Notes: generated by a model not told the origin, from the letters alone. Counted from the first letter of the stretch, positions 34,898-46,313 are shown. The stretch: 64,000 bases of DNA from Plantago major (GCA_026545765.1 CM048842.1:19990667-20054666); one strand, 5' to 3'. Made by a program: numbers and translations.

Positions 34898-36514
34898 CTA
34901 AGAACCGGGAGGAGGCGGTGGTTGTTGGTTTGTACCGAACATCTGCTGTGCCATCTCATCCATCCGACGAGTGATACGAGCTTGATTCTCTAGAAGTTGA
35001 TTGATCGTTTGCTTAAGAGGATTCATCAGCTCATTCACCTGCTCTTGTGTGTAGAAATTTCCACATGATGAGGATACCTGAGACACGGAGAAGCTACCAC
35101 CCGTCAATGCAGGGCCCAAACTGCTGATCCCATACACTCGACCCTTAGCGTCCATTGGGTTAACTTGGAAGAATATCTGGTCTTGCTCTCGAATTGTGAG
35201 CTCATGACCGTCGATCATCCTCTCCTCCATGATCCGCTCCACCTCAGTCTGCAATAGTGTAGTGCATACGAAATACAGTTTTAGGAAGATACGCTCGATA
35301 TATAATATACACAAATTCAAATGTGAACCTTAACAAAGAAACATACCCCAATTAGCTCGGCCCTAGGATCAGTCCAGATGCCATTCTTCATTTTTGCCTT
35401 CTTGAAGTGGTGAAGAGCAGTAGTGGGCTCCCCGGCATGGAGTTGAAGAACATGCAAACAAGTAGCAAGTTGTTAGAAATGAAAGCAAAAAATATATGTA
35501 CAAATCATATTCCAAGTCATAAATAACATATATACTAACCGATATCCGCGTCATGCGTAACAATGACCCATGACCCATAATGATGCCTGAGTCTGCATTT
35601 CATCTCGCACTCACCAACTGGTTCGCCTGTTCTTCGCCGCCGTGTCCTCGAAAGGGATCCCTCCAAGATCTCGCCAAAGTGCCCACTCATCACCCCCCAT
35701 GAACTGCGGCTTTACCCCAGCGGTTTTCATGTTGCTAACCATCCTCTTATAGCACTCTGATCCAACAGTCTCGAAAACAGGCCACAGTTGGGGAATCAAG
35801 GCATTGGGAATGAAGTAGTACTTCTACAACATTTCATAAGAAGTAGAAATCTCAAATAGGTTAATGAAAGTAGGAATTTAAATATAAACACACGTACAGT
35901 GGCTAACATACCACTCAATCAGCACAACAAGTCAAAGAACAGTGACTAATATTTCACCCAAGTACAGTGGCTAACATACCACGGGATAAAGCATTGTAAC
36001 ATTTAAGCTTACCCGCATCTCATCAAAGTAATGGTGCTTCATCCGGTCCGGGAGCGTAGACCACTTCTCGCCTCCTTCACCCGGCTTCTCCCTCTTGAGC
36101 CTTATAATCTTACCAAGATTTTCGCTTGCACCCTATGGCCAAAGCCTGTTATAAATGAGACAGACATGAAACAAACATTCTTAGTAAATTCATGTAACAT
36201 TTACCAATTATCTGAAGTTATGTTCTACAAATGCATAATACTTACTTCTTCCCGTTCGGGAACAACACCGGCTTCCCATTCCAAGTAGCACTGGGTGTCA
36301 GAACGGTGTAGGGACACCCATCAGAGGATAAGTCACCAAACATGGGTGACGTCCCCACGCTCGAGCCAGTGGGAGTCTCAGGAACCTGTGACTGAGTACT
36401 CCCGCCAATGTCATAGCCGCCCGAAGGGCTACCCACATCACTGCCCGTACCAGAACCACCACTAGTAGCACTAGACACCGGAGGACGGTATGTGGACCTC
36501 TTCTGCCGCGGCAT
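34898..36514 (-). CDS. CACTA second gene (TNP1-like, plant transposase Ptta/En/Spm type)
   Basis: Spliced minus-strand gene. Exon 1 from ATG 36514 (MPRQKRSTYRPPV, Gly/Ser-rich) ends at a GTAAGT donor near 36246. Further exons near 36133-36015 (KIIRLKREKPGEGGEKWSTL, HHYFDEMR), 35830-35545 (a PQLWPVFETVGSECYKRMV block, then AAKNRR), about 35455-35349 and 35252-34898 (VERIMEERMIDGHEL, coil and Pro-rich end). The order W/YF, KR, A.KNR, E..LF..H-like and G-rich end is that of the plant CACTA accessory transposase, which binds subterminal repeats. No stop was seen inside the exons. The exact splice sites are estimates. Confidence 0.68.
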
Positions 36515-36659
36515 CTGCAAAAGCATACAACAAGTGTTAGTAAGAAAGACGAGATGAATTGGCAGGTAAAACATATACAATAGACACGTAATAAAGCATA
36601 TATAACAAGTTTTAGTAAGAAAGATGAGATGAATTGGCATGCATGTAAAACATATACAT

Positions 36660-37549
36660 TTAACACGTCAAGAAGACTAAAAAGTAGCGGGAAGTACCAC
36701 ATTTTCTTATATGGGAGATTTTTCTTCTGGCGTTTCTTTGAAGCTTCCTCCTTGTAACGCTTGTAGCGGTCCTTACCACAAAACTTGCACTTCAGTAGAT
36801 CTACATCCTCCCCCCAATAGATCATGCACATATCCGGACAACAGTCTATGGTTACCATAGGCAACCCCAACCCCCCGCATCTTTTTCTTCGCTTGGTAAA
36901 AGATGGTGGGTACTAGGTTTGGTTCAGGGCAACACTCTGATAACATTTGTACGGTGTTATTGAAGCTCACTTCAGATTGGACACCCTCGGCCTTACAACT
37001 CATTAGCCGAGACAACAAAGACAACTTAGTGTGCTTCTGACACCCCGACCAAATTGGCTTCTTTGATGATTCCAACAAGTCAAAGAACACCTGATCCTCG
37101 GGATTCGGTGGCTCCTCCACATCCCGATCGGTGTCCATGAACTTTGGACCCGCAACATCATACACCATTTGCTCAATCCTCTCATGATCAGGATTAGCAT
37201 CAGATGTAGACGTATTTTGAGTACTACCCATCACATTTTTCTTCCTTCTTTTACGCTTAGGAATACTCCCATAGTCCATGAACGGTATTGATTCGTCACC
37301 ATGATAACACCATACCTCATACTCAGCTACGAACCCCTTACGTTTCAAGTGCTCGACTACCGTTCTAGGAGGCAACAATTGCATATTCCTACATTTGTTC
37401 GCATTGCAAGGGAACTTCATCATCCCCCGACTCAAACAAGTAGTATGTGTAAGTGCAAAAGCAATGAAGGCTTCAACCCCTTCCATAAAACTAGATTCAA
37501 TTCTGCCATTAACAGTGCGACGGTACATCCATGAACGATCGGGATTCAT
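36660..37549 (-). pseudogene. tnp2: CACTA transposase TNP2, N-terminal part only
   Basis: Starts at 37549 with the transposase-associated domain (DRSWMYRRTVNGR, FMEGVEAFIAFAL, CNANKCRN, HLKRKGF...YEVWCYHGD). It continues through an acidic linker to a KKKMRG block, where a one-base change in a G run (about 36875) shifts the frame. In the second frame the CxxxC-type zinc motif follows (IDCCPDMCMIYWG, CKFCGKDRYK), and the gene ends at KKMWYFPLL. The DDE catalytic core, normally several hundred residues further, is missing, so the element cannot move itself. Confidence 0.82.
36875..36895 (-). other. Frameshift site in TNP2
   Basis: A G-run (plus-strand C-run near 36880) carries one base too many or too few relative to the zinc-motif frame. 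Confidence 0.55.
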
Positions 37550-38597
37550 AATTCAACAATTAACCTGCATCTCAATTTATTAGATTTATAACATGTATAC
37601 CATTACGTATTTAGTTTCATTACAATTACAATTACATTTTTCATTAGGATACGTTAACAATTGGTAATGAATTACATGCATTTTACGATTACAATTCAAT
37701 TTTCTAGTAGTTAAACTTCCATATATCTATTAACATTACAAATTGTAGATGAAAATATTATTAATTGTTTTTATGTTAATACTCCAAAATTATATTAAAA
37801 TCACCAAAATCACCAAATTGTCTCCAAACACACAATTAAATCTTCATAATCCTAGTACATATACGAAAATAGCTAAGTAAATACCCTACATACTTACAAT
37901 CATACTAACATCATACTAGCAATCCAATTTCACAATAAATATATCAATTGCACATCTCAAAGCTAACCCAATACGTAATATAAGCTAAATTATCTACTAC
38001 ATACTTCCTATAAACATACAATTGATCAAACTAGTCGAAATTAACAAAATCCCCAAATTTTAAAAAGTAAGGGTTTTAGCCAAAATACCTTCAATTCCGG
38101 GGAAAATAGCGGATGAAAGTTGAAATTGATGCACAAGCCGAGCTCCTTGTCCCACGAGCTTCAAAACGAGTATAAGCTTGGCCGGAATCGTCGAGATTTG
38201 GCCGGAAATGGCAAGTGGCGAATTTGAGAAAGAGAGGAGGAAGAAAGAAAAGAAGTGAGCAAATGAAATAAAATCTGCCCGCTGCTTTCTTTCTGTATTG
38301 TGGATTTAGGGACGGATAATTTCTTTCTGTATTGAGGATTTAGGGACGGATATTTTATCCGTCCCTGACCCCCTTTTTTCTTTTTTATTTTTTCCTTTTT
38401 TTTCCTTGGTCAACTGTTTTACGGATAAAATATCCGTCCCTAAAACAGGGATGGATTAGGGACGGATACCCTAATCCGTCCTTATTTAGGGACGGACTAG
38501 GGACGGATAGGCCTATCCGTCCCTAGATCCGCCGATTCGTCCCTAAGGTAGGGACGGATTTTATCCGTCCCTAAATCCAGTTATTCTTGTAGTGTTT

Positions 38598-39057
38598 CCC
38601 CTTGCACTTCTACTTTTGAATGAGCCTGTAAGTAGAAAGTATTGAGTAATTAGAGAAGAATGTTTATCACTGATCTTTGTGTACCTTCACACTAGAAGGC
38701 TCAATGACATTTTCTTCAGAAACCTTGACGGTTTCTGGGTCCTTTTCTTGCATTTCTGCATTATCTTCTTCTTTCTCAGTTGGAGCCTATTTGAAACAAA
38801 CACATAAGAATATTAGTCAAGTGTATAAGGAAAAAATCTGAGATGTTATATCTTAAGGAACTATCTTTTACCTGTGACACATGCTCTTGTTCCTTAAATG
38901 GTGGGGCTATGGAAGCCTCCTTCTCAGATTCTGAGGCAAGCTTTGTAGCTTCCTCTTGATGTTGTGTTTCTAATTCAGCCTGTAACAAAGAAGTTTTAAT
39001 AAGTAACAAGATTTAAGCATAAGTTGTCACAAGTAAAGAGTTAAACCATTCAGCTAC
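38598..39057 (-). CDS. Accessory gene, in-phase mini-exons and short introns
   Basis: GT/AG borders on the minus strand define intron 39057-38980 (78 bases), exon 38979-38872 (108), intron 38871-38787 (85), exon 38786-38685 (102), intron 38684-38626 (59, short) and exon from 38625 into the CACTA insertion. The exons are multiples of three, all start GC(T)-, and code for acidic Lys/Glu/Val-rich peptides of similar kind. This looks like repeated duplication of one small exon. Splicing is inferred from borders only. Confidence 0.55.
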
Positions 39058-39207
39058 CCGAGCTTTGTCAGGCTGACCGGTCTCTGGAACTTGTGAAGTT
39101 TTCATGCGTTGGTCTTGTTGTTCTTGGACCACTTCTTTGTTGGAAGTTTGAGGTACTTTGGACCTTTCCTGAGTATGCAACTCAGTTGCCTCCCCTGGTT
39201 GATCATT

Positions 39208-40022
39208 CTAAGCAGATGCCTCAGTTTGATTCCTCTCATTGTGTTGGGAAACCTGCTCATTTGCAGGATTTTCTTCAGCAATCAGAAGTGCTGGTATGTC
39301 AAAGTGCAATTCATTCACCATGGCTTCATTATAATCTGGTGAATCTTGTGAATTGGATGAATTAAAGTGCGGCTCATCATGATCCTTTTGTGACAGTTTG
39401 TATAGTGTGGAGGCAATGTCAGAATCCTCCATCACTATACCACCACTTCTCAAAGCTTCTTCTACCAGCTTGAGTGTGTCTTGTCCAGATCCTTGGACTT
39501 AGGTTCTATCCCAGCAACCTCTGTACTAAGTGCTTCTCCAGCAACCTTAGTAATGGGTGATTTCTCAGCAACCTTTGAAATGGGTGCTTGTTCAGCAACC
39601 TGAGGTGTGGGTTCTTCTTTGGATACCTCTATTCTTTCAGCATCCCTAGAACTTGTTGCTTCTTCAAAAACCTTAGCCCTTTTTGATTTCTGTAGGACTT
39701 GATAGATGACCAATTCATCATCATCAGAGCTCTCATCAGCATTAGGAACTGATTGATCCATAATCCCTGCGGTTTCTGCAGATAGGGCTTGATGCCTGCC
39801 ACTACTCTCATTTTTACCAATGAGTTCATCAGCAAGGCTTTCCTTGGTAGCATTGATGAGTTCATCAACAGTTGTATCTTTTGCAGCATTGATGAGTTCA
39901 TCTGCTATGAACTTAGCAACATTGATGAGTTCATCTGCTGTGAGCTTAGCAGCATTGATGAGTTCATCTTCATTGATGAGTTCATCAGCAGTGACGGCAG
40001 ATAACTGAGAGTCGACATTCAC
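39208..40022 (-). CDS. Accessory gene, repeat-rich linker (DELINAAK repeats)
   Basis: The frame 40022-39462 holds about seven copies of an ADELINAAK-like peptide, then an acidic segment (DESSDDDELV) and repeats of the type P(I/T)SKVAE. A second frame (39453-39208) continues with acidic, serine-rich sequence after a stop. Low complexity; function unknown. The corresponding plus-strand region (50040-50260) lacks the DELIN repeats, so the array expanded in this lineage or was lost in the other. Confidence 0.5.
39820..40000. repeat. Coding minisatellite, unit about 33-36 bases
   Basis: The phrase gcattgatgagttcatc(t/a) recurs about six to seven times with spacers of 12-18 bases. On the minus strand it codes for DELIN(A/V)AK. 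Confidence 0.85.
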
Positions 40023-40115
40023 AACGGGTATGCCTTCTGATTTGCCAGCAGTCTTCTTTCGTGAAGTTCTGGGCTTTTTGGTTGCAACTTATTCCTCAAA
40101 TACTTCGCCAGTCCT

Positions 40116-40838
40116 TCATTTCTTAGAACCTTTTTGAGACGCAGTAACCTTTTTCATCATGTTTGTATACTCATATTTGTAGAGCAGGTTACTGTTGGCT
40201 ATGTCAGCCGTCTCTCTGAGCTCAATGCCAAGCTTCTCCAGCAAGAAGCATATCTTTAGTCCAAAGCTCACTGTGGCTTTTGGCTCAGCAAGGACTTTGA
40301 TGATCTTTGGCTCAAAGCTTTGTAGCTTCTTCACAAACTTCACATAGGCGTACTTTCCCCAGTTAAAAAGGTTTTCCGACATAGTTATTTCTTCCTTCAT
40401 AAGGAACATCATCATCCACCGTTCCAAGCTTATTTGGTCATCTCCACCTTGTAGGCCATCAAAGCATGTGTGAAGAAGGCAAGCCAAGACATCCCAATGA
40501 ATGTATAGATGTCTGGTCCTTATATCAGCAAGTTTGAACTCAGGAGGAGTATCTGGCTTGTCCATGTTACAAACATCACTGTACAGGGTCTTAACACCTT
40601 CCAGGAGAGTTTCATCCTTGGTGTTAATCTCGAAATCAATTCCTTGATTTCGGAGACCAAGGATATCACAAAATCCTTGGCAGTTAAGGAAAATTTCTTT
40701 TCCTTGAACTTTGGTTTTAATGGACATTTCTTCAATACCATTAGTAATGCTGGTGATGACACGCGAGTTATTATAAAACTCAAGTACATCCAGTGAGGAA
40801 CATCCACTGGGAAGAGCTGACAGAAAACCCTTGATTTG
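40116..40838 (-). CDS. Accessory gene, N-terminal module, second part
   Basis: The frame enters from the insertion point at 40838 and runs open to a stop at 40116. Conserved with the plus-strand copy (49430-49980): FYNNS, the KVQGKEIFLNCQGFCDILGL block, the CFDGLQGGDDQISLERWMMM block, FNWGKYAYVKFVKKL, and EPKATVSFGLKICFLLEKLG. The general layout recalls plant-transposon-protein domains found in other retroelement accessory ORFs, but I cannot confirm this. The first part (55909-55673) was split off by the plus-strand copia insertion. This older copy keeps its frame better than the younger one. Confidence 0.65.
   Translation of the reverse strand, partial: QIKGFLSALPSGCSSLDVLEFYNNSRVITSITNGIEEMSIKTKVQGKEIFLNCQGFCDILGLRNQGIDFEINTKDETLLEGVKTLYSDVCNMDKPDTPPEFKLADIRTRHLYIHWDVLACLLHTCFDGLQGGDDQISLERWMMMFLMKEEITMSENLFNWGKYAYVKFVKKLQSFEPKIIKVLAEPKATVSFGLKICFLLEKLGIELRETADIANSNLLYKYEYTNMMKKVTASQKGSKK
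40834..40838. repeat. Target site duplication ATTTG (left)
   Basis: Identical to 55668-55672 at the other end of the plus-strand copia element. Confidence 0.95.
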
Positions 40839-42249
40839 TGTTAGGAATATCTGTTAGTATTTTGATCACTCATCACATGTTCTTATCTTAGCCAGAAAGG
40901 TGATTAAGTGCTCTTGGTTCACTTGAACATTGTAAAAGAGGAAATCACTGAGTATGATTAGTCTAGTAAATCTTGTATTAGGATTATAGGTCTCTGAGTG
41001 TAATTTTTATTTCAAGAAGACCATGAAGATCAATCCTAGCAATGGAGCTTTTCTGAAGATTAGAAGATTGAAGATTGCACAAGGTTTATGAAGACACAAA
41101 GGTTTAGTCTAACTTAGAAAGACTATGTCCTTAATCCTTTCTTAAGTATATTAACTTATTTTCGGGAGATGATTCTGAACATATGACATCATGAGTATGG
41201 AGCATGCAAGCCATCAGAAAGCCTCATGTATCCGTTGAGACTAAAGGACAATGAATGAAGATTATGCATAAATGCATCGGGTAAATGCCGAAAAGCAGTC
41301 CTCTCTGAAAAATGAGATAGTGACTTCTGAGTACATAGTTCAAGATATAAACGGATATAATTTGATAGAGAGCACAACGGATACAATTCAAACGCCTCTC
41401 AAATTTATCTATATATATCACACACTTAGATGCTTGAAGAACATACCTTAGAACGCTCTATCTTGCAAAATTACCATCAAGCAAAGTATTCTTTCAAGCA
41501 CTCTACTACCCTTTCTGAAAGCTTTCTGTTGCTTGAAGAATCACTAGTAGTTCTAAGTTGTCCTGAACCTTAACAAGAAATTGCTATTCGTGAAAGAGTT
41601 GAACTATCAGATACCCTTTCTGAAGCTCATTCTCCAGAATGGACATCAATTACTTGGGTCAGTAAAGAGCAGACTGCCATCCACTGAATAAGTGTATTAA
41701 GTAGTCTCGTTCGGTTTGGCTCTCTGAAAACATAACTGAAAAGTTATACGAGAAGCCTATCTGACAAAACCTTATATCCAACACCATCTAGGCGTGGAGT
41801 AGAGGAAGTACTTGATTTGGGAAATCAGGGAATAACTCCAAGGTTATATGAGTAGAGGAAGTACTTAGCTCTAGGAGCTGGGGAATAACTCAGGGGGAAC
41901 ATTTGGTTGGGAACCATTTGTTTAGGAATCTTAGAATAAGATATTGTAAGGTGAACTCAATTATCTGTTCTAGTGAATTCTAGGTCTCAGAAAGACCGAA
42001 GTGGATTAGTTGGAGGATTACGCCACCTCCAGATACCACTATACTTGCTGTGTTATTTACCTTTCTGTATTTACATTTCAGCAAAGCACACACACACTTA
42101 CTTATTGTTTCTGCACTTACCTATCTTAAAGTCTTCCGCTCGAATTTAAGTATCGAAACCCCTGTTTCGAGAAATGTGTTTATCGACAAAAGTTTTAAAA
42201 GACTATTCACCCCCTCTAGTCTTTTACTTTGCCGTTATCTGGACCAACA
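40839..42249 (+). repeat. Copia 5' LTR
   Basis: TGTTAGGAATATC to GGACCAACA, 1411 bases. Similar to the 3' LTR (1429 bases) but with scattered substitutions and a cluster of small deletions at 42126-42175, all at CAG/CTG or nearby sites. Confidence 0.95.
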
Positions 42250-42251
42250 AG

Positions 42252-42268
42252 TGGTATCGAGCGGGAGG
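42252..42268 (+). promoter_or_regulatory. Primer binding site (tRNA-iMet type)
   Basis: TGGTATCGAGCGGGAGG starts two bases after the LTR. The related minus element has TGGTATCGGAGCAGG, closer to the TGGTATCAGAGC site of copia elements complementary to initiator tRNA-Met. The difference lies in the CAG-contraction patch. Confidence 0.8.
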
Positions 42269-42360
42269 TTCACAAGCCTTCGACCGAACCTAGATCCTAG
42301 ATAGTGAAGGAACTTTGTCCCTTTCTCGAGGACTATATAATTTGTGTGTTAAGTGCGTGT

Positions 42361-43630
42361 ATGTCTCCGAGTGATGCACCTGCTCAAGCCGTAAAACTAC
42401 GAGAAATGGAAGAGCACCATGATGCTCCATCTGGAGGCCATTAGTTATGAGATGATCTATGTCATCAATGAAGGGCCTATCAAAATCAGACAACTCAAAC
42501 AAGTTACTGAGGTGTTTGATGGAAGAAAAGCCTCAGACAAGGAAGATGGAAGCGAGGACATGGCTGCTAGTGATAGTGGTCATGTTGCTCGTGGAAGCAT
42601 TATATATGAAGACAAGCTAAGAGAGCTCTGGACATCTGAAGATGCCAAGAGACACATATTGGATGATCAAGCTCGTAATATAATCATCAGATCGACACCT
42701 GAGCACATACAGTGTAAACTGTGGGGTGCTAAAAGGGCGAAAGTTGCCTGGCAATTGATTGAAGAAATCTGTGCCGGAACTTAGAAAACCAAAGAAAACA
42801 AGTTCGAAGTTCTTAAATTGAAGTTCCAAAACTTCAAACAGGGTCCCACTGAAACTCTGGAAGAACTTGATTTCAGATTTACTACTCTTATGAGTGATAT
42901 GGCTACACTTGGTGAAAGCAATAGATACTCCCAGTCAGAAAAGATTAAGACTATTGTCAGAAGTCTCAATCACAACTGGGAACACACTAAGTTCTTTTAT
43001 TTCAATCAAGGGATGCCAAATATTACTCCAGTAGAGCTCTTCTCTCATCTTGCTACTGTAGACTATGAGACAACTCAGAGAGAACAAACAGCTGAAAAGT
43101 TGCAAAGTGTTGCTCTAGTTTCTCAAGGTACTTCTGAAAAGAAGGATACCAAAGAAGCATCTGAAGAAAATGCTCTTGCAGTAAGACACATGAAGAAATT
43201 TGTGAGTCAAGAGATTGAGAGAAGAAAAGCTAAAGAAAAGCTGAAAAAGCATCTTGGCCCAAACTATCATCAGTATAAGAACATACAAGTGAACAACTCT
43301 CCGAACACCCCCATTCAGAAAGGTGTTAGTACTGAAGCTGCAGAAATAGGAAGTGATATCTGCTTCTATTGTCAAAAGCCTGGTCACTTCAAGAGAGATT
43401 GTCCTGATTTAAACAAGCTCAAGACAGGTGACAAGAAGGACAGAAGAAATTTCAAGAGAAATCAAAGGGCCTTACTGACTGAAGAAAGGAAGAAGATTCA
43501 AATTCAACTTGATGCTCTAGACTTTGAGACAGATTCTGAAAATGGAGATTCAGATGACTCAAACCTACCATCACTAGAATTGTGTGGAATCACCCACGAT
43601 GTAATTGACTTCGGCCTTAAGAAGAAATAA
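42361..43630 (+). pseudogene. gag: Copia Gag
   Basis: Start codon at 42361 by comparison with the minus element. One base is lost near 42383, so the frame only becomes right from about 42419 (MMLHLEAIS). An in-frame TAG follows at 42782. The UBN2/Gag helical region covers LRELWTSEDAKR to ETLEELDFRFTTLM (42610-42900), with a CCHC zinc knuckle CFYCQKPGHFKRDC at about 43360-43400. Gag packages the element RNA. A TAA at 43628 ends the frame where the related copy reads on. Broken by at least two changes. Confidence 0.8.
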
Positions 43631-44380
43631 ATGTGTGGAGTTGCTGAGATTGCTGGTCCAGACATCTCCAACATTGAAATGTGTCTTATGGCTGATGAGG
43701 TAACTAACAATTCACAATTTCTGTACTATGAGAGTGATGATGGAATTGAGGATCTGGAGTTGGTCAAGAGTGAATTGGACCGTTATAAGAAAGATTTCTG
43801 GAAGCACAATCCAAAACCAGAATTGTAGAGGAAAACAAAGAAACTCTTGAAAAAGAGATTTCTGAGCTAACCAGAGTATCTGAGAACAAGAACGCTGAAA
43901 TAGCCTTTCTGAAATCTCAGATATCTGAGAATAAAAATTCTCACAAACTAGCCTTGGATGAACTTACTAAGAAAATGATGAAGCTGCTTTCTGAGAATGA
44001 AGAACTCAGAAAGAAAGAGCTATCCTTCCAATCTTATGCAAAGGCTAGGGACACTCTCCCTGAGGTTCAATCCTATCTGAGAGATCCCTCTGAGAAAGGT
44101 GGACTTGGACTTGATGAACAATCGAGTAATTCATCTCCTCTGAAGAAGAGTGATGAAAGGTTGACCTTTGTAAAAAGTCAACAGAATGGTTCTTCAACCA
44201 CCTATAGCATTGGTCAGAAAGCTAGGGTAGTTGACAAAGGAAAAGGAGTAGCAACCCAGCCTTTGAAAGAACAACAAGTTCACAAGAAACTTGCGGATAA
44301 GGTTTCTGAAAAGAAACATAACCCTCAGACATGTAACCATCCACATTGCTACATTACTAGGAAAGGAAGAATTGCCGAAT
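43631..44380 (+). pseudogene. Gag C-terminal / linker, coiled coil
   Basis: Two frames in turn: 43631-43828, acidic, with SELDRYKKD, and 43954-44382, with a heptad-like LSENEELRKKELSF coil. A frameshift lies near 43828. The corresponding minus-strand region is 62465-61482. This is the linker between Gag and protease in this family. Confidence 0.6.
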
Positions 44381-44874
44381 AGGCAAATTCTCTCTTTACC
44401 ATTTTATGAAAATAAAGATGGTGCAGAACTAGTAAGGCTTCAAGAACGATTCGTAAAGCCAAAGGTGTTCGAAATGGCATTGGCTATCGTGCTATTGGAA
44501 AAGTTCTTACGCAACAATATAAGGAAGGACAAGAACAATGGCGCAAGGCGATATTGCACGTAGCAATATGTAAGTGGAAGAAATCTCAAGCCACCGAAAA
44601 CTGAATGCGAGCTAGAAGGAACCTAGTCGAAAGGCTAAGTTTGTCAAAAGCAATCCCGAAACCTGTGGTCCGAAGCACCAAAAGAAACACCTAGAAACAC
44701 CACAAGAAGGAAAATTGAGATCAAAATTACTGATTTTATTGCCTCTCCTTCTGATCAAGTTAGACAAAAACAAACTCCCAAGAAATTCACTAAAAAGTGG
44801 ATTCCTACTGGAAGAATGTTTAGTCTAAATGGTTCTATCTCTGAAGCAAGAACCTAACTCCTGTTTCCTGTTTT
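44381..44874 (+). pseudogene. Pol linker, degraded, CG-rich patch
   Basis: No continuous frame. Aligning it with the minus element (61700-61450, reverse complement) shows losses around former CAG/CTG sites (for example tagtcgaaagg and accgaaaac). See the finding on CAG contraction. Confidence 0.5.
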
Positions 44875-46313
44875 GTGCAGAACGCCTCTTGGACTAAGGC
44901 TCAATGGCTATTTGATAGTGGATGCAGAAAGCACATGACAGGAGACAAAGCAAATCTGGTCAACTACAAAACTTGCAACAATGGACCAGACATCAGATTT
45001 GCTGGAGGAGAATTAAATCCCTCTCTGGGATTTGGCAACGTCAAATTAGGATCATTAACTATCACTGACGTATTACATGTTAAGGGTTTGAAATATAATC
45101 TATTTAGCATGAGCCAGTTTGCAGACAAGGGATTTACTGTGAAATTCAAAGCAAATTATTGCAAACTTATAGAAAGCAGACAGTCTTGGTTGCTCGGCGG
45201 AAAGGCAGTCTTTATGTTGCCGACTGGGCATCTGCCACAACTGAAGAATGTCTCATGGTGAGTCAATCAGGTCACACAGAAGAGCACTGGTTATGGCACA
45301 AAAGAATGAGTCACTTGAATTTCAAAACTCTGAACAAACTTGCCAAGAAAGAGTTAGTGGTTGGCCTTCCCAAAACATCTTTCAGAAAGGATGGTATCTG
45401 TTCTGCCTGTCAGATGGGGAAACAATCTAAGATCTCTTTTATGTCCAAAATCAGACACTCTAGTGTTAGACCACTGCAACTATTACACATGGATCTTTTT
45501 GAATCATCTGTAACTAGTTATGCAGGAAAGAAGTATGGTCTTGTTGTTGTAGATGACTTCTCAAGATTCACTTGGGTTGTCTTTCTGAAGCACAAATCTG
45601 ATGCAAAGGTGGAGATACCAAACTTGCTGAATAAGCTTGAAGTCATGAAAAATGACAAGGTATTTGCAATCAGAATAGACCATGGTACTGAGTTTGTCAA
45701 CCTGTACATTAAGGAGTTTTGTACCAGCAAAGGTATACAACACCAACTTTCCTCTGTAAGAACACCACAACAAAATGGTGTTGCAGAAAGGAAAAATAGA
45801 ACACTTAAAGAAGCAGCAAGGACAATGCTAGCTGACACTGAGATAAGTGAAGTTTATTGGGTTGAAGCTGTAAACACAGCATGCTACACTCAGAACAGAT
45901 GTTTGATAAACAAACACCATGACAAGACCCCTTATGAACTCTTGGTTGGTAGACCCCCTAATATCAAACATCTAAAAGTATTTGGTTGTAGATGTTTTGT
46001 TCTTAACAATGGAAAAGAGTATCTAAGGACATTTCAACCAAAGGCAGATGAAGGTGTGTTTCTTGGTTATTCTATGAATAGCAAAGCATACAGAGTTTAC
46101 AATAAAAGAACAAAGAAGATTGAAGAATCAGTTCATGTTGTATTCTATGAAGGAAGCAAGAAAACACCCCTTGCTGATGAACTCTCAGAAAGGTTCAAGG
46201 AACTAATGATAAAGGATTACAAGAGGAACTCTCATAAAGGAAAAACATCATTGTGGAAAGAGAGGATGACTCTGACGAAGAAAAGCATGAAATGCCTAGT
46301 AACAACCAGATGA
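44875..46313 (+). pseudogene. Copia protease and integrase
   Basis: The protease active-site block is WLFDSGCRKHMTG (about 44908). The GAG-pre-integrase/HHCC zinc region is EHWLWHKRMSHL ... CSACQMGKQSK (45280-45430). The integrase core has D (LLHMDLF), D (RIDHGTEFV) and E (QQNGVAERKNRTL). The protease frame and the integrase frame differ by a shift near 45165-45180. Usual function: Gag-Pol processing and insertion of the cDNA. The integrase part itself is open for 384 codons. Confidence 0.88.

Larger units (their letters stand above)
34498..38594 (-). mobile_element. CACTA (En/Spm) transposon, internally deleted
   Basis: Ends CACTACAAAAAAAAATT (34498) and TTCTTGTAGTG (38594), flanked by TTT on both sides (34495-34497 and 38595-38597). 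Subterminal repeats of GGGACGGAT and its complement ATCCGTCCC fill about 180-290 bases at each end (34520-34690, 38300-38580), as expected for transposase binding sites. It codes on the minus strand for a truncated TNP2 and an apparently complete second gene. It lies in the accessory gene of the minus copia element. Confidence 0.92.
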
